Source: CAYMTV01 sp964393525 (GTDB taxonomy: Bacteria; Patescibacteriota; Microgenomatia; Daviesbacterales; UBA10151). Taken from it: a stretch of DNA of 64,000 bases. The notes below the pieces were generated by a model that made no database searches, was not told the DNA's origin, and was given only the letters and a program-made list of their open reading frames with translations. Shown here in pieces: positions 53,326 through 62,496 of the stretch. A program made the position numbers and the translations under genes. Location of the stretch: positions 1 to 64,000 of the forward strand of contig CAYMTV010000004.1 in NCBI GenBank assembly GCA_964393525.1, read 5' to 3'. Positions within the stretch are counted from its first letter, which is position 1. Each line of letters starts with the position of its first letter.

Positions 53326-54252
53326 ATGGCTAAAAATATTGTTTTAGAGGTCAGTAATTTACAAAAAAAGTTTGGGGATTATTTTGCGGTGGATAATATC
53401 TCCTTTAAGGCGTCAGAGGGTGAAATAGTGGGTCTTTTGGGCCCTAACGGAGCTGGCAAAACTACCACCATTAATATGCTTTTAGGGATTTTAACCCCAA
53501 CTGCCGGAGAAATTATGTTTTTTGGTAAAAATTTTTTTGCCCAAAGAGAAGACGTCTTGAAAGATATCAACTTTTGCTCAAGCTATATTAAGCTTCCCTG
53601 GAGGTTGACGGTTTATGAAAATTTAGAGGTAATGGCCATGCTTTATGGAGTAAAAAATATCAAACCAAGAATAATGAAATTTCTGGAGGTCTTTGAGATG
53701 GCTGAATACATTAAAAGTCCGATATCCGCACTTTCTGCAGGTCAAATTATGCGGGTTATGCTCGCTAAAGCATTTTTAAATCACCCAAAGTTAATTTTAC
53801 TGGACGAGCCAACTGCTTCCCTGGATCCGGATGTTGCAAAAAAAGTCAGGGATTTTTTGCTTAAGCAGCAGAGAGAATATGGAACAACTATGCTTTTAAC
53901 CTCTCATAACATGGCGGAGGTAGAGCAGCTTTGTGACCGGGTGATATTTTTACATAAAGGTAAGATACTGGCCGAAGACTCACCGGATGGATTGTCAAGG
54001 CGAATCAAAACTGCCACTATTGAGCTACTTATACCTAAAAATAAGCTTAAAAAGGCCATAGAAAAATGTCAGAACTTAGGCTGGAAAGCCCAAGCCGAAG
54101 GACGATACCTAAAGGTGGATTTGGAAGAGAGTGAGATAGTAAAACTCCTTTTGGTCTTAAACGGTGCAGATATTGAGTTTACCGAAATTAACATTGAAAA
54201 ACCGGATCTGGAAGATTTTTTCATCAAAGTGGCGCAGGAGGGAATTTCATGA
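53326..54252 (+). CDS. ABC transporter ATP-binding protein
   Basis: 308-residue ATPase of an ABC-2 type exporter. Walker A GPNGAGKTT (39-47), Q-loop region INFCSSYIKLPWRLTVYENL, signature LSAGQ (variant of LSGGQ), Walker B LILLDEPTASLDP and the H-loop TSHNMAEVEQ. A C-terminal domain of about 90 residues resembles those of NatA/DrrA-like proteins. It overlaps the permease gene by 4 nt (ATGA). Substrate unknown. Confidence 0.92.
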   Translation: MAKNIVLEVSNLQKKFGDYFAVDNISFKASEGEIVGLLGPNGAGKTTTINMLLGILTPTAGEIMFFGKNFFAQREDVLKDINFCSSYIKLPWRLTVYENLEVMAMLYGVKNIKPRIMKFLEVFEMAEYIKSPISALSAGQIMRVMLAKAFLNHPKLILLDEPTASLDPDVAKKVRDFLLKQQREYGTTMLLTSHNMAEVEQLCDRVIFLHKGKILAEDSPDGLSRRIKTATIELLIPKNKLKKAIEKCQNLGWKAQAEGRYLKVDLEESEIVKLLLVLNGADIEFTEINIEKPDLEDFFIKVAQEGIS

Positions 54253-55034
54253 GGTGGAATTTAGTCTGGGCAATAATTGTACGGCACATGTACAATTTTA
54301 AACATACTTTGGATCGCTCTACCGATGTCTTCTTCTGGCCGGCGATGGATATAGTTCTTTGGGGCTTTACCACGCTCTACATCTCGCAGCAGGCAACAGG
54401 ACTTTCTTTTATCGTCACCTCAGTTTTGGCAGGACTGATCCTTTGGATGGCTGTCTGGCGGGGCCAGTATGAAATTACGGTAAATTTGCTTGAGGAGATG
54501 TGGAACCAGAATATGATTAATATCTTTGCCTCCCCTATTCGGGTCAGGGAGTGGATTGCCGGCGTATTTTTGCTGGGGGTTATAAAAATGTTTTTTACTC
54601 TAAGTTTTGCCACACTGGTGGCAATAGTTGTTTATAAAGCCCGGATTTTTTCGCTTGGGTTCTATCTTTTGCCCTTTTTAGCTTTGCTTTTGATGACAGG
54701 CTGGGCATTTGGAATTATAGTTGCAGGTGTAATCATTCGCTTTGGTACAAAAATACAGACTCTTGCCTGGAGCGGGGTATCACTAGTTACTCCATTTTCC
54801 GGTGTTTTTTATCCGGTCTCGGTGCTGCCGGACTGGGCCCAAAAAATCTCGGCGGTTTTGCCTACAAGTTATATTTTTGAGGGTATGAGGTCAGTTTTAC
54901 TAAAAGGTACCCTACCTCTGGATTATCTTTTCATGAGTTTGTTAATTAATGTCATTCTTCTTTCCTTTGGTTTGTTCTTTTTTGCCTATATGTTCAACCA
55001 AAGCAAAAAGCAGGGTCTCTCAAGGCTTGAGTAA
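54249..55034 (+). CDS. ABC-2 type transporter permease
   Basis: 261 residues with six membrane helices of the ABC2_membrane type (FFWPAMDIVLWGFTTLYI, VTSVLAGLILWMAVWRG, GVFYPVSVLPDWAQKISAVLPTSYIFEGMR). The motif PVSVLPxWAQxxSxxLPxxYxFEGMR is typical of NodJ/DrrB-like permeases. Forms an exporter with the preceding ATPase, possibly for lipids, polysaccharides or drugs. Confidence 0.9.
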   Translation: MRWNLVWAIIVRHMYNFKHTLDRSTDVFFWPAMDIVLWGFTTLYISQQATGLSFIVTSVLAGLILWMAVWRGQYEITVNLLEEMWNQNMINIFASPIRVREWIAGVFLLGVIKMFFTLSFATLVAIVVYKARIFSLGFYLLPFLALLLMTGWAFGIIVAGVIIRFGTKIQTLAWSGVSLVTPFSGVFYPVSVLPDWAQKISAVLPTSYIFEGMRSVLLKGTLPLDYLFMSLLINVILLSFGLFFFAYMFNQSKKQGLSRLE

Positions 55035-55107
55035 TTAAAAACCGGCCGAATTTTTCCCAAAATATTGACAATGGCTTATCTGGCACTTTATACTTCCAAT
55101 TCACACA

Positions 55108-55848
55108 ATGGAAGACTCCTCTTCTAATCTCCATCGACTTGCCATAGACGCCGCATTAAGATGCGATTTTGAAAAAGCCCTTCAGTTAAACAAACAAATT
55201 CTAAAACTTGAGCCGGAGAATGTAGACTGTCTAAACCGGCTGGCTAAAGCTTTCTTTGAACTTGGCAAATACCTTCAGGCTAAAAAAACCTATGAAGAAG
55301 TTTTAAGACTGGATCCTTATAACACAATTGCCCAGAAAAACCTCAAAAAAGTAAGTAGCTTTAAGAAAAACGGTAGGGTTTTGGCAGTAAACGGGATCGG
55401 CTACCATGTCATGATTAACCCGGAATTATTTTTGGAGGAACCGGGAACTACCCGGCTGGTTAATTTAACAAGGTGTGCCGAACCTCAAAAATTAATAACA
55501 CTCTCCCCCGGCCAGGTTGTTAATTTAGTCACAAAAAATAAAGGTATTTATATTACAGATTCAAACAATCAGTATTTAGGTGTCCTGCCAGATGATACTG
55601 GGTTTCATCTGAAAAAATTAATAAGCGGTGGCAACAAATATATGTGCATTATCAAAGCGATCCGCCCGAATGGATTGACTATAATAATCCGCGAGATTTT
55701 TCGGTCTAAAAGATTTAAAAATCAGGCATCTTTTCTAAATGAGGCAAAGGTTTTAAGTTATTCATCAGACAACATTTCTCTTTTAACAAAAGACGTTGAT
55801 GATATGCCCTCGGATGAAGAAATCGAGATAGAGGAAAGCAACATTTAA
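55108..55848 (+). CDS. TPR-repeat protein
   Basis: 246 residues. Two tetratricopeptide repeats at about residues 8-75 (ALQLNKQILKLEPENVDCLNRLAKAFFELGKYLQA and KTYEEVLRLDPYNTIAQKNLKKV). A beta-rich region follows and an acidic C-terminus (DMPSDEEIEIEES). The beta-rich part (SPGQVVNLVTKNKGIYITDSNNQYLGVLPDD) looks like a small ligand- or RNA-binding barrel. Function unknown. It follows the ABC exporter by 73 nt. Confidence 0.75.
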   Translation: MEDSSSNLHRLAIDAALRCDFEKALQLNKQILKLEPENVDCLNRLAKAFFELGKYLQAKKTYEEVLRLDPYNTIAQKNLKKVSSFKKNGRVLAVNGIGYHVMINPELFLEEPGTTRLVNLTRCAEPQKLITLSPGQVVNLVTKNKGIYITDSNNQYLGVLPDDTGFHLKKLISGGNKYMCIIKAIRPNGLTIIIREIFRSKRFKNQASFLNEAKVLSYSSDNISLLTKDVDDMPSDEEIEIEESNI

Positions 55849-55855
55849 CCCAAGC

Positions 55856-56551
55856 TTAATGAAGAAGCGATAAAATTTCTCCGCTTCTAAGGCTAAATTT
55901 CGATAATTCCCGAGGAGAGAGTGATCTTTTTACAAATTCCTCAAAGACTTGCGAAGTAGATTCTTCCCTACTTTTTTGTAAAAGCCCGGTTTTTTCTTCA
56001 ATAAGAGCTTTAAGTTTTTTTGCCAATTCTGCTTTCTCCGCTGGGCTTTTATCTAAAATTAGTACCCTAATTGTTGCCTGGAATAATCCGTCAGATTTAG
56101 CCGGACCGAAACACACTATCTGCCAGTATATCTTCTGGGATTCCCCTAATTTAAGGCCTGCAAAAATATTGGCGTTTGTAATGGCCGGGGCAATTTTACC
56201 CGAAATTATCCATCCTATCGATTCGTCTACCGAAGTTTTTCCCAAATAATCCTCTATTTCAAGTAAATTAAGTTTAGGGAATGCCCCGGGAAGAGTCTTT
56301 GGACCGTAGATCACCAAAGCAGTCTCCTGTCCCCGAAACAGCCTTTCAAAGGCAATCTGAGAATCCAATACCTTGGCATAGTCGCCTAAACTTCTAACGG
56401 TCTCCTCATTAAATTCCAAGGTGTTTCTGATTAAAAAAAGGCTGTTTGGAATTTTAGATTGAGGAATTTCTTTAAAACCTTTCATCGACCTGAAAGCTAA
56501 AATAAAGGAAATTATTAAAACTGCACCAGCCAGCACTAGCCAAATTACCAT
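55856..56551 (-). CDS. Single-helix membrane protein, unknown
   Basis: 231 residues. An N-terminal membrane helix (VIWLVLAGAVLIISFILAF) is followed by a cytoplasmic or external domain without recognised motifs, ending in a helical Lys/Glu-rich segment (KAELAKKLKALIEEKTGLLQKSREE). It converges with the TPR gene across 7 nt. Confidence 0.65.
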   Translation of the reverse strand: MVIWLVLAGAVLIISFILAFRSMKGFKEIPQSKIPNSLFLIRNTLEFNEETVRSLGDYAKVLDSQIAFERLFRGQETALVIYGPKTLPGAFPKLNLLEIEDYLGKTSVDESIGWIISGKIAPAITNANIFAGLKLGESQKIYWQIVCFGPAKSDGLFQATIRVLILDKSPAEKAELAKKLKALIEEKTGLLQKSREESTSQVFEEFVKRSLSPRELSKFSLRSGEILSLLH

Positions 56552-56645
56552 AGGTTTTAAGTTTAAAATATCATAAATACTCTAACAATGCTCTTACTGA
56601 AATCTTTTCAAAAACCTTAACATAAATTAGTAGAATTTTAGTTCC

Positions 56646-56831
56646 ATGAAGAACAATCAAATCCTAGAGTCGGTTTTTTTAGGAACGGCGGCAGTTTTAA
56701 TGGCATTTGCAATACAGTTTTATCTAGTATTAAAAATCCAGGAAAGTTACAGGATTGATCCCCTATTCATTGCAACACTCTCTGCAATTGTGCTGTTTAT
56801 GATCAGCCGCAGTCTTAGAAAGATCCGTTAA
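56646..56831 (+). CDS. Small two-helix membrane protein
   Basis: 61 residues with two membrane helices (VFLGTAAVLMAFAIQFYLVL and PLFIATLSAIVLFMISRSL) and a basic C-terminus. Its stop overlaps the converging LytR_C gene by 4 nt. Confidence 0.55.
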   Translation: MKNNQILESVFLGTAAVLMAFAIQFYLVLKIQESYRIDPLFIATLSAIVLFMISRSLRKIR

Positions 56832-57883
56832 CGACGATACCAAAGATTAAAGTAATCCTCTCCCAGGATAATATTTACATCCGCTCTGGAAAAAAGGATT
56901 TTAGGATCTTTGCTTTGGCAATTTTCTTTTAAACATTGTGGAGCAAAAATTTGACTCATTCTTTGATAAGTGTACCCGCCCTTATTTTCTCCATCTTTTG
57001 AGACTACCATCGTACTTGCAAATTTCTGCTCGGTATTGGAAACTGTAATTACGCTTCCTCCCATGTTAGTAACAATTCTTGAAGCTTCCTGGGCAATGCC
57101 CGCAAAGCTGGTTCCGTTAAAAATGGCAATTGATTTATCTTCCTCACTAAGCTCTGCCATATTTTCCCTGATGAAGTAATCAAGTTTGACCATATCTACT
57201 CCTAAAACCCTTGAAGAGTCGGGCAGAAGTTTGCTTTCTGTGATCGAAGATTTGGCAAGGTCCAAGGCTATTATTTTATCCGATCTTACTTTAGATAACA
57301 TCCAAAATACCCGATACGCTTGGAAGGGGGTTAAATTTGTATCCACACCGTTTAATATCCCAGCTAAAATCAGAGGATTTTTTCGAAGATCTGCAATCAG
57401 GTTTTCCGGATTACTAAACCGTTCTTTGTTTCCAAAAAGCACAACAGCATCCACTGGCAACCCTAAAAGTTTGGATGCTGATAATTGCAAAAGTTTAGAC
57501 CCAATCTTAGGATTTTCTTCCTCACCTAATCCATAAATGCTTTCAAGCTGCCAGGCTCCGAATTCTTTAGGAACATCAAGAATAATCTCTCCGGAAAGCT
57601 TTAAAATAACCGCCTTTTTTTCTGCCGGTAAAAAACCTATCAAATTTAGATTAACTTTCTTTTCCGGATTGATGCTGCCTATAAGAATATTGATCGCCGA
57701 CTTACCACTCCAATCATTCAGTTGGTAAACGGTCATATTTAAGTTTTTGGGTTTGTTTAGGGAAAGCAGGAAATTAAATAAATTGCCAATTATAATCAGG
57801 GCTAAAATAAGCCCTAGAGAGACAAATGCAAGCTTGGTCTTTTTTTGTTGTTTAACTTGTTGCTGATGCTTTTTCCAAACCAA
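56828..57883 (-). CDS. LytR C-terminal domain protein
   Basis: 351 residues. N-terminal basic cytoplasmic stretch, one membrane helix at about 17-38, a middle domain distantly like the LCP/CpsA region (AINILIGSI, LKLSGEIILDVPKEFG), and a C-terminal LytR_C domain (IAIFNGTSFAGIAQEASRIVTNMGGSVITVSNTE, later ADVNIILGEDY). LytR_C proteins act at the cell envelope. The conserved catalytic Arg/Asp set of LCP phosphotransferases is not obvious, so enzymatic activity is uncertain. Confidence 0.7.
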   Translation of the reverse strand: MVWKKHQQQVKQQKKTKLAFVSLGLILALIIIGNLFNFLLSLNKPKNLNMTVYQLNDWSGKSAINILIGSINPEKKVNLNLIGFLPAEKKAVILKLSGEIILDVPKEFGAWQLESIYGLGEEENPKIGSKLLQLSASKLLGLPVDAVVLFGNKERFSNPENLIADLRKNPLILAGILNGVDTNLTPFQAYRVFWMLSKVRSDKIIALDLAKSSITESKLLPDSSRVLGVDMVKLDYFIRENMAELSEEDKSIAIFNGTSFAGIAQEASRIVTNMGGSVITVSNTEQKFASTMVVSKDGENKGGYTYQRMSQIFAPQCLKENCQSKDPKILFSRADVNIILGEDYFNLWYRR

Positions 57884-57921
57884 AAGAAAAAACCCTTTCC
57901 CCGTCTGCTCCTCCTCCTGCT

Positions 57922-58053
57922 CTAGTACTTTTCCTTGCCCTTTGGGATGACTTTAGGGGGAGTGAATACTGGCCCCACTGAAATATGCTTAGGGCCCTCC
58001 CCTTTTTTCTTCTTTTTTTTATCTCCCTTGTAGAATCCTCCGAACATTCCCAT
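57922..58053 (-). CDS. Small lysine-rich protein, 43 residues
   Basis: Frame MGMFGGFYKG, D, six Lys, then GEGPKHISVGPVFTPP and KVIPKGKEKY. It is basic, rich in Gly, Pro and Lys, and lies between a good promoter and the LytR_C gene on the same strand, starting about 55 nt after the -10 box. A GTTCGGAGG stretch is inside rather than before the start. Coding status is likely but not certain. Confidence 0.45.
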   Translation of the reverse strand: MGMFGGFYKGDKKKKKKGEGPKHISVGPVFTPPKVIPKGKEKY

Positions 58054-58117
58054 ATTAATTTTTTCGACAAATTGCTGGTCGTAACATTACAACCTTTTGC
58101 AACCTCCTTCCTATTAA

Positions 58118-58146
58118 ATTCTACAAGTTATTTGAGCCTCTGACAA
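58118..58146 (-). promoter_or_regulatory. Promoter of the 43-residue protein / LytR_C unit
   Basis: On the minus strand TTGTCA (58146-58141), 17-nt spacer, TAGAAT (58123-58118). Placed immediately after the antiporter gene ends. Confidence 0.6.
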
Positions 58147-58149
58147 GAA

Positions 58150-59808
58150 TTACTCTAATCCTGTGAAGTGGATGTTTGGCCAGTGAAGTTTTAACTGATT
58201 TACTAAATAATTTCCTGAGACTCTCTCGGGCAAGATTACAAAGTCTGCCCCTAAGGCTTTTAGAGCTTCTGCATGGTCATGATCTAGTGCCCTTACCACA
58301 ACTTTGGCCCTAACCTTTTTCCTCCGGCATTCGGCGAGTAGAATCTCATTGTCAGCCAAATCCGTTGCTGTTGAAATAATTAACTTGGCGTTTTGAAGCT
58401 GCAGGTTTTCCAACATCTCAGGATCCCCGACATCCCCGTATATAACCTTAATCCCCTTTTCCCTTAAGTTTTCAACCACATGAGGATTAAAATCCATTAC
58501 TACAAACGAGATCTTGGTTTGGGTTAAATATTTCACCACCGGCCCCCCTACCCGGTGCGCCCCGATTATTATTATGTGATCCTGCAACTGATCCTCCAAT
58601 TTAAGTTCTAAAAAGTGGACTTTGGATTTATGTTCAAAAAACCCCAAAAGAGGGGAAACAAACGAATAAATCTTTTTTGAATAAGCGATCATTATAGTTG
58701 AAAATATTATTGACAAAACAGCCACAGCCGCCATAACCGATAAAGCGGTTTGGCTCACGAGTCCATACCTTACTCCAACAAGTAACACAACCAGGGAAAA
58801 CTCGGAAATCTGGGATAAATTTAGAGACGTTTGAAAAAGGGTATGTTTTCTAAAACCAAATATTCCCAACAAAAGCAGATAAACTAGCGGTTTAATTATC
58901 AAAGCAAATAATGTGAATAATAAAATTGCCGGCCAAGCTTTGATTAAATCCTCTATCCGAGCCTGGGTTCCAAGGTAAACAAAAAATAAGGTTAAGAAAA
59001 AATCTCTTAAGGGCTTAATTTTTCCCTGAATCTGCAGATGGTAAGGCGATGAGGCTAAAGCCACTCCTGCCAAAAAAGCCCCAATTACAACAGAGAAACC
59101 ACTTAACACCGCGATTGTTGTAAATACAAAACACCAAGTTAAAGCCGATAGAAACAAAAGCTCAACTGATTTGGCAACCGCATCAAACACCCTCTCTAGG
59201 AAGTATTTGGAAAGCAAAAAAGTTAGAATAAACAAACCTAAAGCCTTTAATATTAAGGTTGCAAATGGCAGGCTTTGTTGAAATCCAAGATTAAATACCG
59301 ACTGATTAACAGAAACCACCATCAGGGCAGCTATGGCTACCAAATCTTCTAAAAGCAAAATACCCACCGATAATTTTCCATAGAGTGATGCCAGATCCCT
59401 TTTCTCAAGAAGCATTTTGATGACGACCACAGTTGAAGAAAATGCCAGACCCATCCCTAAATAAAAACTTTCCACCTGCCCAAAACCTAAATATCCTGCT
59501 AGAGCATAACCTCCAATCGTTGAAATAATTATTTGTCCCAAGGCTGCAGCAATTATCGGAAACCCTAAAGTCTTAATCTCTCTTAAATCAAGCTCCATAC
59601 CGATTAAAAATAAGACAAAGGCGATTCCAATCTCTGGGAAAGTCTCAAATAAAATCGAGTGTGAGGGATCAAATACCGCCACCAGCGAGATTGAAACTCC
59701 TGCCAAAAGATAGGCCACAATTAGCGGAAGTTTTGCTCGCATTACCAGGAAACCAAAAAGAGAAGATAGTGATAAAACTATGGCAAGCTGCAGGAAAATG
59801 TTACTCAT
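58150..59808 (-). CDS. Kef-type cation/proton antiporter (CPA2) with TrkA-N domain
   Basis: 552 residues. About 12 membrane helices form the Na+/H+ exchanger domain (FVLFLIGMELDLREI, GMGLAFSSTVVVIKMLLEK, SVGILLLEDLVAIAAL). A C-terminal Rossmann TrkA-N/RCK domain has IIIIGAHRVGGPVVKYL and VVMDFNPHVVENLREKGIKVIYGDVGD. Probable role is K+ or Na+ efflux coupled to H+, gated by a nucleotide. It lies 11 nt after the rluD remnant on the same strand. Confidence 0.92.
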   Translation of the reverse strand: MSNIFLQLAIVLSLSSLFGFLVMRAKLPLIVAYLLAGVSISLVAVFDPSHSILFETFPEIGIAFVLFLIGMELDLREIKTLGFPIIAAALGQIIISTIGGYALAGYLGFGQVESFYLGMGLAFSSTVVVIKMLLEKRDLASLYGKLSVGILLLEDLVAIAALMVVSVNQSVFNLGFQQSLPFATLILKALGLFILTFLLSKYFLERVFDAVAKSVELLFLSALTWCFVFTTIAVLSGFSVVIGAFLAGVALASSPYHLQIQGKIKPLRDFFLTLFFVYLGTQARIEDLIKAWPAILLFTLFALIIKPLVYLLLLGIFGFRKHTLFQTSLNLSQISEFSLVVLLVGVRYGLVSQTALSVMAAVAVLSIIFSTIMIAYSKKIYSFVSPLLGFFEHKSKVHFLELKLEDQLQDHIIIIGAHRVGGPVVKYLTQTKISFVVMDFNPHVVENLREKGIKVIYGDVGDPEMLENLQLQNAKLIISTATDLADNEILLAECRRKKVRAKVVVRALDHDHAEALKALGADFVILPERVSGNYLVNQLKLHWPNIHFTGLE

Positions 59809-59819
59809 GTTTTTTCTAT

Positions 59820-60570
59820 TTAATCAGTTAAAGGCGATAAAAGACTGAGAACCTTTTTTAAATCATCAGGTAACGGATTTTCAAAGCTCATTTTTCTTCC
59901 ATCCTTGGGATGATAAAACTCCAATCTGGCTGCATGCAGAAATTGTCTTGGGCAAAATCTTCCATCCAGCCTTGAAACTTTTCTTCCAGCGTACTTTTCA
60001 TCTCCTACAATGGGATGGTTGATATATTTTAAATGTACCCTAATTTGATGAGTCCGTCCAGTTTTTGGCTGGCAGATCGTTAAAGTAAACTGGTTATAAT
60101 TAATTTGCTCCAATTTTCTCCTTTGGATTTTGTTTAAATCATGAAAAATGGTCTCAAAATTTGAAATTTTAAATTTTAAATTTGAAATCCGTCTCAGCTT
60201 CCTTACCCCTCTCTGAAACTGCACATTTCTCTCTATTTCTTGGGTTCCTTTCAATTGCTCCTCTAACCACTTGTTCTTTTTCCAAGAATCCATGCACCAA
60301 GGCAATGTATTCTTTTTTTACCATTCTTTCTTTGAATTGAAGCTGAAGATTTTCTAAAGTACTTTGGGTTTTGGTAATCACCAGGAGTCCTGAGGTATCC
60401 TTATCTAATCTATGGACCACTCCTCCCCTATCAAGGTTTATTCCAAAATCTTTTATCAAAATATCTGAAAGAGTATCTTCTCTGTGAGTTTCTGCCGGAG
60501 TAACAACTAAACCTGCAGGCTTATCAATTACCATTAGCTGGCTATCCTCAAATATTACCTGAAGATCCAT
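59820..60570 (-). pseudogene. rluD: Pseudouridine synthase RluD-type, frameshifted
   Basis: Two overlapping frames together make one RluA/RluD-family enzyme. The first (from 60570) has the catalytic loop VVHRLDKDTSGLLV and runs to CAVSERGKEAETDF. The second (down to 59820) carries PKTGRTHQIRVHLKYINHPIVGDEKY and the C-terminal region. The frame changes within an AT-rich palindrome-like stretch at about 60162-60187 made of repeated AAATTT units, which looks like an insertion. As read the protein is split; an assembly or sequencing error in that stretch is the alternative. The N-terminal S4 domain is absent. Confidence 0.8.
60162..60187. repeat. AAATTT-rich insertion at the rluD frameshift
   Basis: Alternating TTTGAAATTTTAAATTTTAA-type sequence of about 26 bp, self-complementary, placed exactly where the rluD frame breaks. 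Confidence 0.6.
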
Positions 60571-60962
60571 TAGATTATTGGGGGGGTTCTTAAGAAGTTA
60601 TGGATTTCATTTAATACCTGGTCCGGATTCATTGCCGACTTTATAATATATCCAGTTGCCCCAAGCTCAAAACAGGTTTTTACAATTGCATCTTGACCAA
60701 TATTTGTCAGCGCAACAATTGGTCCATTTTTAATCTTTGGGGGGTTATTTTTATTATCACGTAAGATTTGGATTCCATCTTTTTTTGGAAGCATGATATC
60801 AAGCATTACCAAATCATAACCTCCCTCAGATAACTTTTTTGAGGCCGTCTCCCCATCTTCTGCTAGATCAATCAAAAAACCTTCTGCCCCTAAAAGCTCT
60901 TGATAGAATTCCCTTAAAAACTGATCATCCTCGATAATGAGTATTTTCTTTGGATTATCCAT
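60570..60962 (-). CDS. Single-domain response regulator
   Basis: 130-residue CheY-like receiver. Acidic pocket E11-D12-D13 in IIEDDQ, phosphorylation site D55 in LVMLDIMLPKKDG, the switch Thr in ALTN and the conserved Lys in IIKSAMNP. There is no output domain. It follows the histidine kinase on the same strand after a spacer holding a repeat, so it is the likely partner. Its stop overlaps the rluD start (TAATG). Confidence 0.93.
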   Translation of the reverse strand: MDNPKKILIIEDDQFLREFYQELLGAEGFLIDLAEDGETASKKLSEGGYDLVMLDIMLPKKDGIQILRDNKNNPPKIKNGPIVALTNIGQDAIVKTCFELGATGYIIKSAMNPDQVLNEIHNFLRTPPII

Positions 60963-60967
60963 ACAAC

Positions 60968-61042
60968 TGTCATTTCTTAAGCGAAGCGAAGAATCTAAAG
61001 ATTTAATCTAGAGATCCTTCGGGCTGCGCCCTCAGGATGACA
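60968..61042. repeat. MITE-like element with TGTCAT/ATGACA ends
   Basis: About 75 bp bounded by TGTCAT and ATGACA. It contains AAGCGAAGCGAAGAATCT and ATCCTTCGGGCTGCGCCCTC with internal hairpins (AAAGATTTAATCT and GGGC-tgc-GCCC). It resembles a dispersed intergenic repeat seen in many uncultured-bacterium genomes. It lies between the kinase and regulator genes. Confidence 0.65.
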
Positions 61043-61126
61043 AACTGAATTTTGAATATTGTATTCAGTTTGTCAACTATTCATAGATATACCATAACTA
61101 TACCCTATTCGCTATACCCTATACCC

Positions 61127-62488
61127 TCAAATTGCTACTGGCTCAAGCATTTTAGATTCTCCCTCTACTTTGGTAGTAAATTGATCCGAATGGTTCACAA
61201 TCTCATCAGTTGCGATAGGTAAAGAGAAAGAAAAAACCGATCCCCTTCCAACCCCATCTGATCTGACCCAAATTTTCCCCTTCATCATCTCTACTAAACT
61301 CTTGCAGATATATAGCCCTAAACCTGTTCCTCCAGAGGTTGCTGCTGCAACATAGGAGTTATCCAATCTACCGAATTTTTTAAAGAGCCTTGGCAGATCA
61401 TCCTGGGCGATTCCGACCCCATTATCCGAAATGGTAACATCTAACATCTGCCCATCTGCAAAAAAGGAGATGGAAACGGTTCCTCCATGGGGGGTAAACT
61501 TTAAAGAGTTGCCAATCAGATTTAAAAGTACTTGATGGACTTTGTCCGGATCGGCGAAAACCTGTGGCAGATTAGTCTCGAGGACATTAATTGTTACTTG
61601 CCTCTCAGAGGCCCTGGCATCTACTTCGTTTTTGACTTCTCTAATCAAATTTTGAATATCAAAAGCTGTTGGTATAATCTCAACTCTGCCCGCCTCTATT
61701 CTTGAGATGTTTAACATATCATTAACCAAATTGATTAATCTCTCGGTAGAGATTAATGTACGGGATAAATATTTCTTAAGCTTTTCCGATAAAGGCATAT
61801 CCGAACGATTCAGTGCCATCCAGGCATAAGAGCGGATAGCAGTCATCGGTGTCCTAAGCTCATGAGAAGTAATGGTTACAAAATCATCTTTTAGCTTATC
61901 TAACTGGTGTAGCTGGGCATTCTTTTGGTATACCTCTCTGGTGATTTTGATTAGAGAAGTTTGGGTATCTTGTACTCTATAAACTAAGCTAATGAGATTT
62001 GAAACTATCTCAATTAAGTAAATCTCTTCATCTAAAATCTCACTTTTTTGCCTGATAGTAGCAAAAATTAATAAACCGGTTAGTAAATTGCTCACTCTAA
62101 TTGGTGAAATTACCAGGGTTTTAAGATGGGAGTAGTCAAAATAAGTTTCATAAATGAAATCCTTCATATTTTCACTGATTAGTATTTTACCCTGCTTAAG
62201 GTCACTAGTATTTTGACTACCCTCTTTAAATAGCTCATTAAAATTTATGACCAGTTGGGATGACTTATCATTGGTTTTTAGGGAATGGACATCAACAAAG
62301 AAAGCTTTTTGAACTTGGAAATCTGTACTTATAAACAAGGCGGAGATAAACTCATAGGTTAACTTAACCGAAGATAAAGTAACCAACATCTCAGGCAGGA
62401 TTTTATCCAAAAGTTCACTGTTATTTGGTGTATCTAAAATTATCTGCTGCAACCTCACAAAAACTGTCAACTTTTCATTTGAAACCAT
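61127..62488 (-). CDS. Sensor histidine kinase with GAF domain
   Basis: 453 residues, no membrane helix. An N-terminal GAF-like sensing domain (about 10-170), a short coiled coil, HisKA with phospho-acceptor His209 (TITSHELRTPMTAI), and a HATPase domain with N box (QVLLNLIGNSLKFT), DNGVGI, the F box (LFKKFGRLD) and SGGTGLGLYI. The cytoplasmic sensor suggests a small-molecule or redox signal. It lies directly after a small exported-peptide gene (8-nt gap). Confidence 0.93.
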   Translation of the reverse strand: MVSNEKLTVFVRLQQIILDTPNNSELLDKILPEMLVTLSSVKLTYEFISALFISTDFQVQKAFFVDVHSLKTNDKSSQLVINFNELFKEGSQNTSDLKQGKILISENMKDFIYETYFDYSHLKTLVISPIRVSNLLTGLLIFATIRQKSEILDEEIYLIEIVSNLISLVYRVQDTQTSLIKITREVYQKNAQLHQLDKLKDDFVTITSHELRTPMTAIRSYAWMALNRSDMPLSEKLKKYLSRTLISTERLINLVNDMLNISRIEAGRVEIIPTAFDIQNLIREVKNEVDARASERQVTINVLETNLPQVFADPDKVHQVLLNLIGNSLKFTPHGGTVSISFFADGQMLDVTISDNGVGIAQDDLPRLFKKFGRLDNSYVAAATSGGTGLGLYICKSLVEMMKGKIWVRSDGVGRGSVFSFSLPIATDEIVNHSDQFTTKVEGESKMLEPVAI

Positions 62489-62496
62489 AATTTTTC

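Noticed and set aside
57852..58070. 72-codon minus-strand frame over the start of the LytR_C gene
   Set aside because: It overlaps the LytR_C start and the better 43-residue frame, and its sequence is a string of low-complexity residues.
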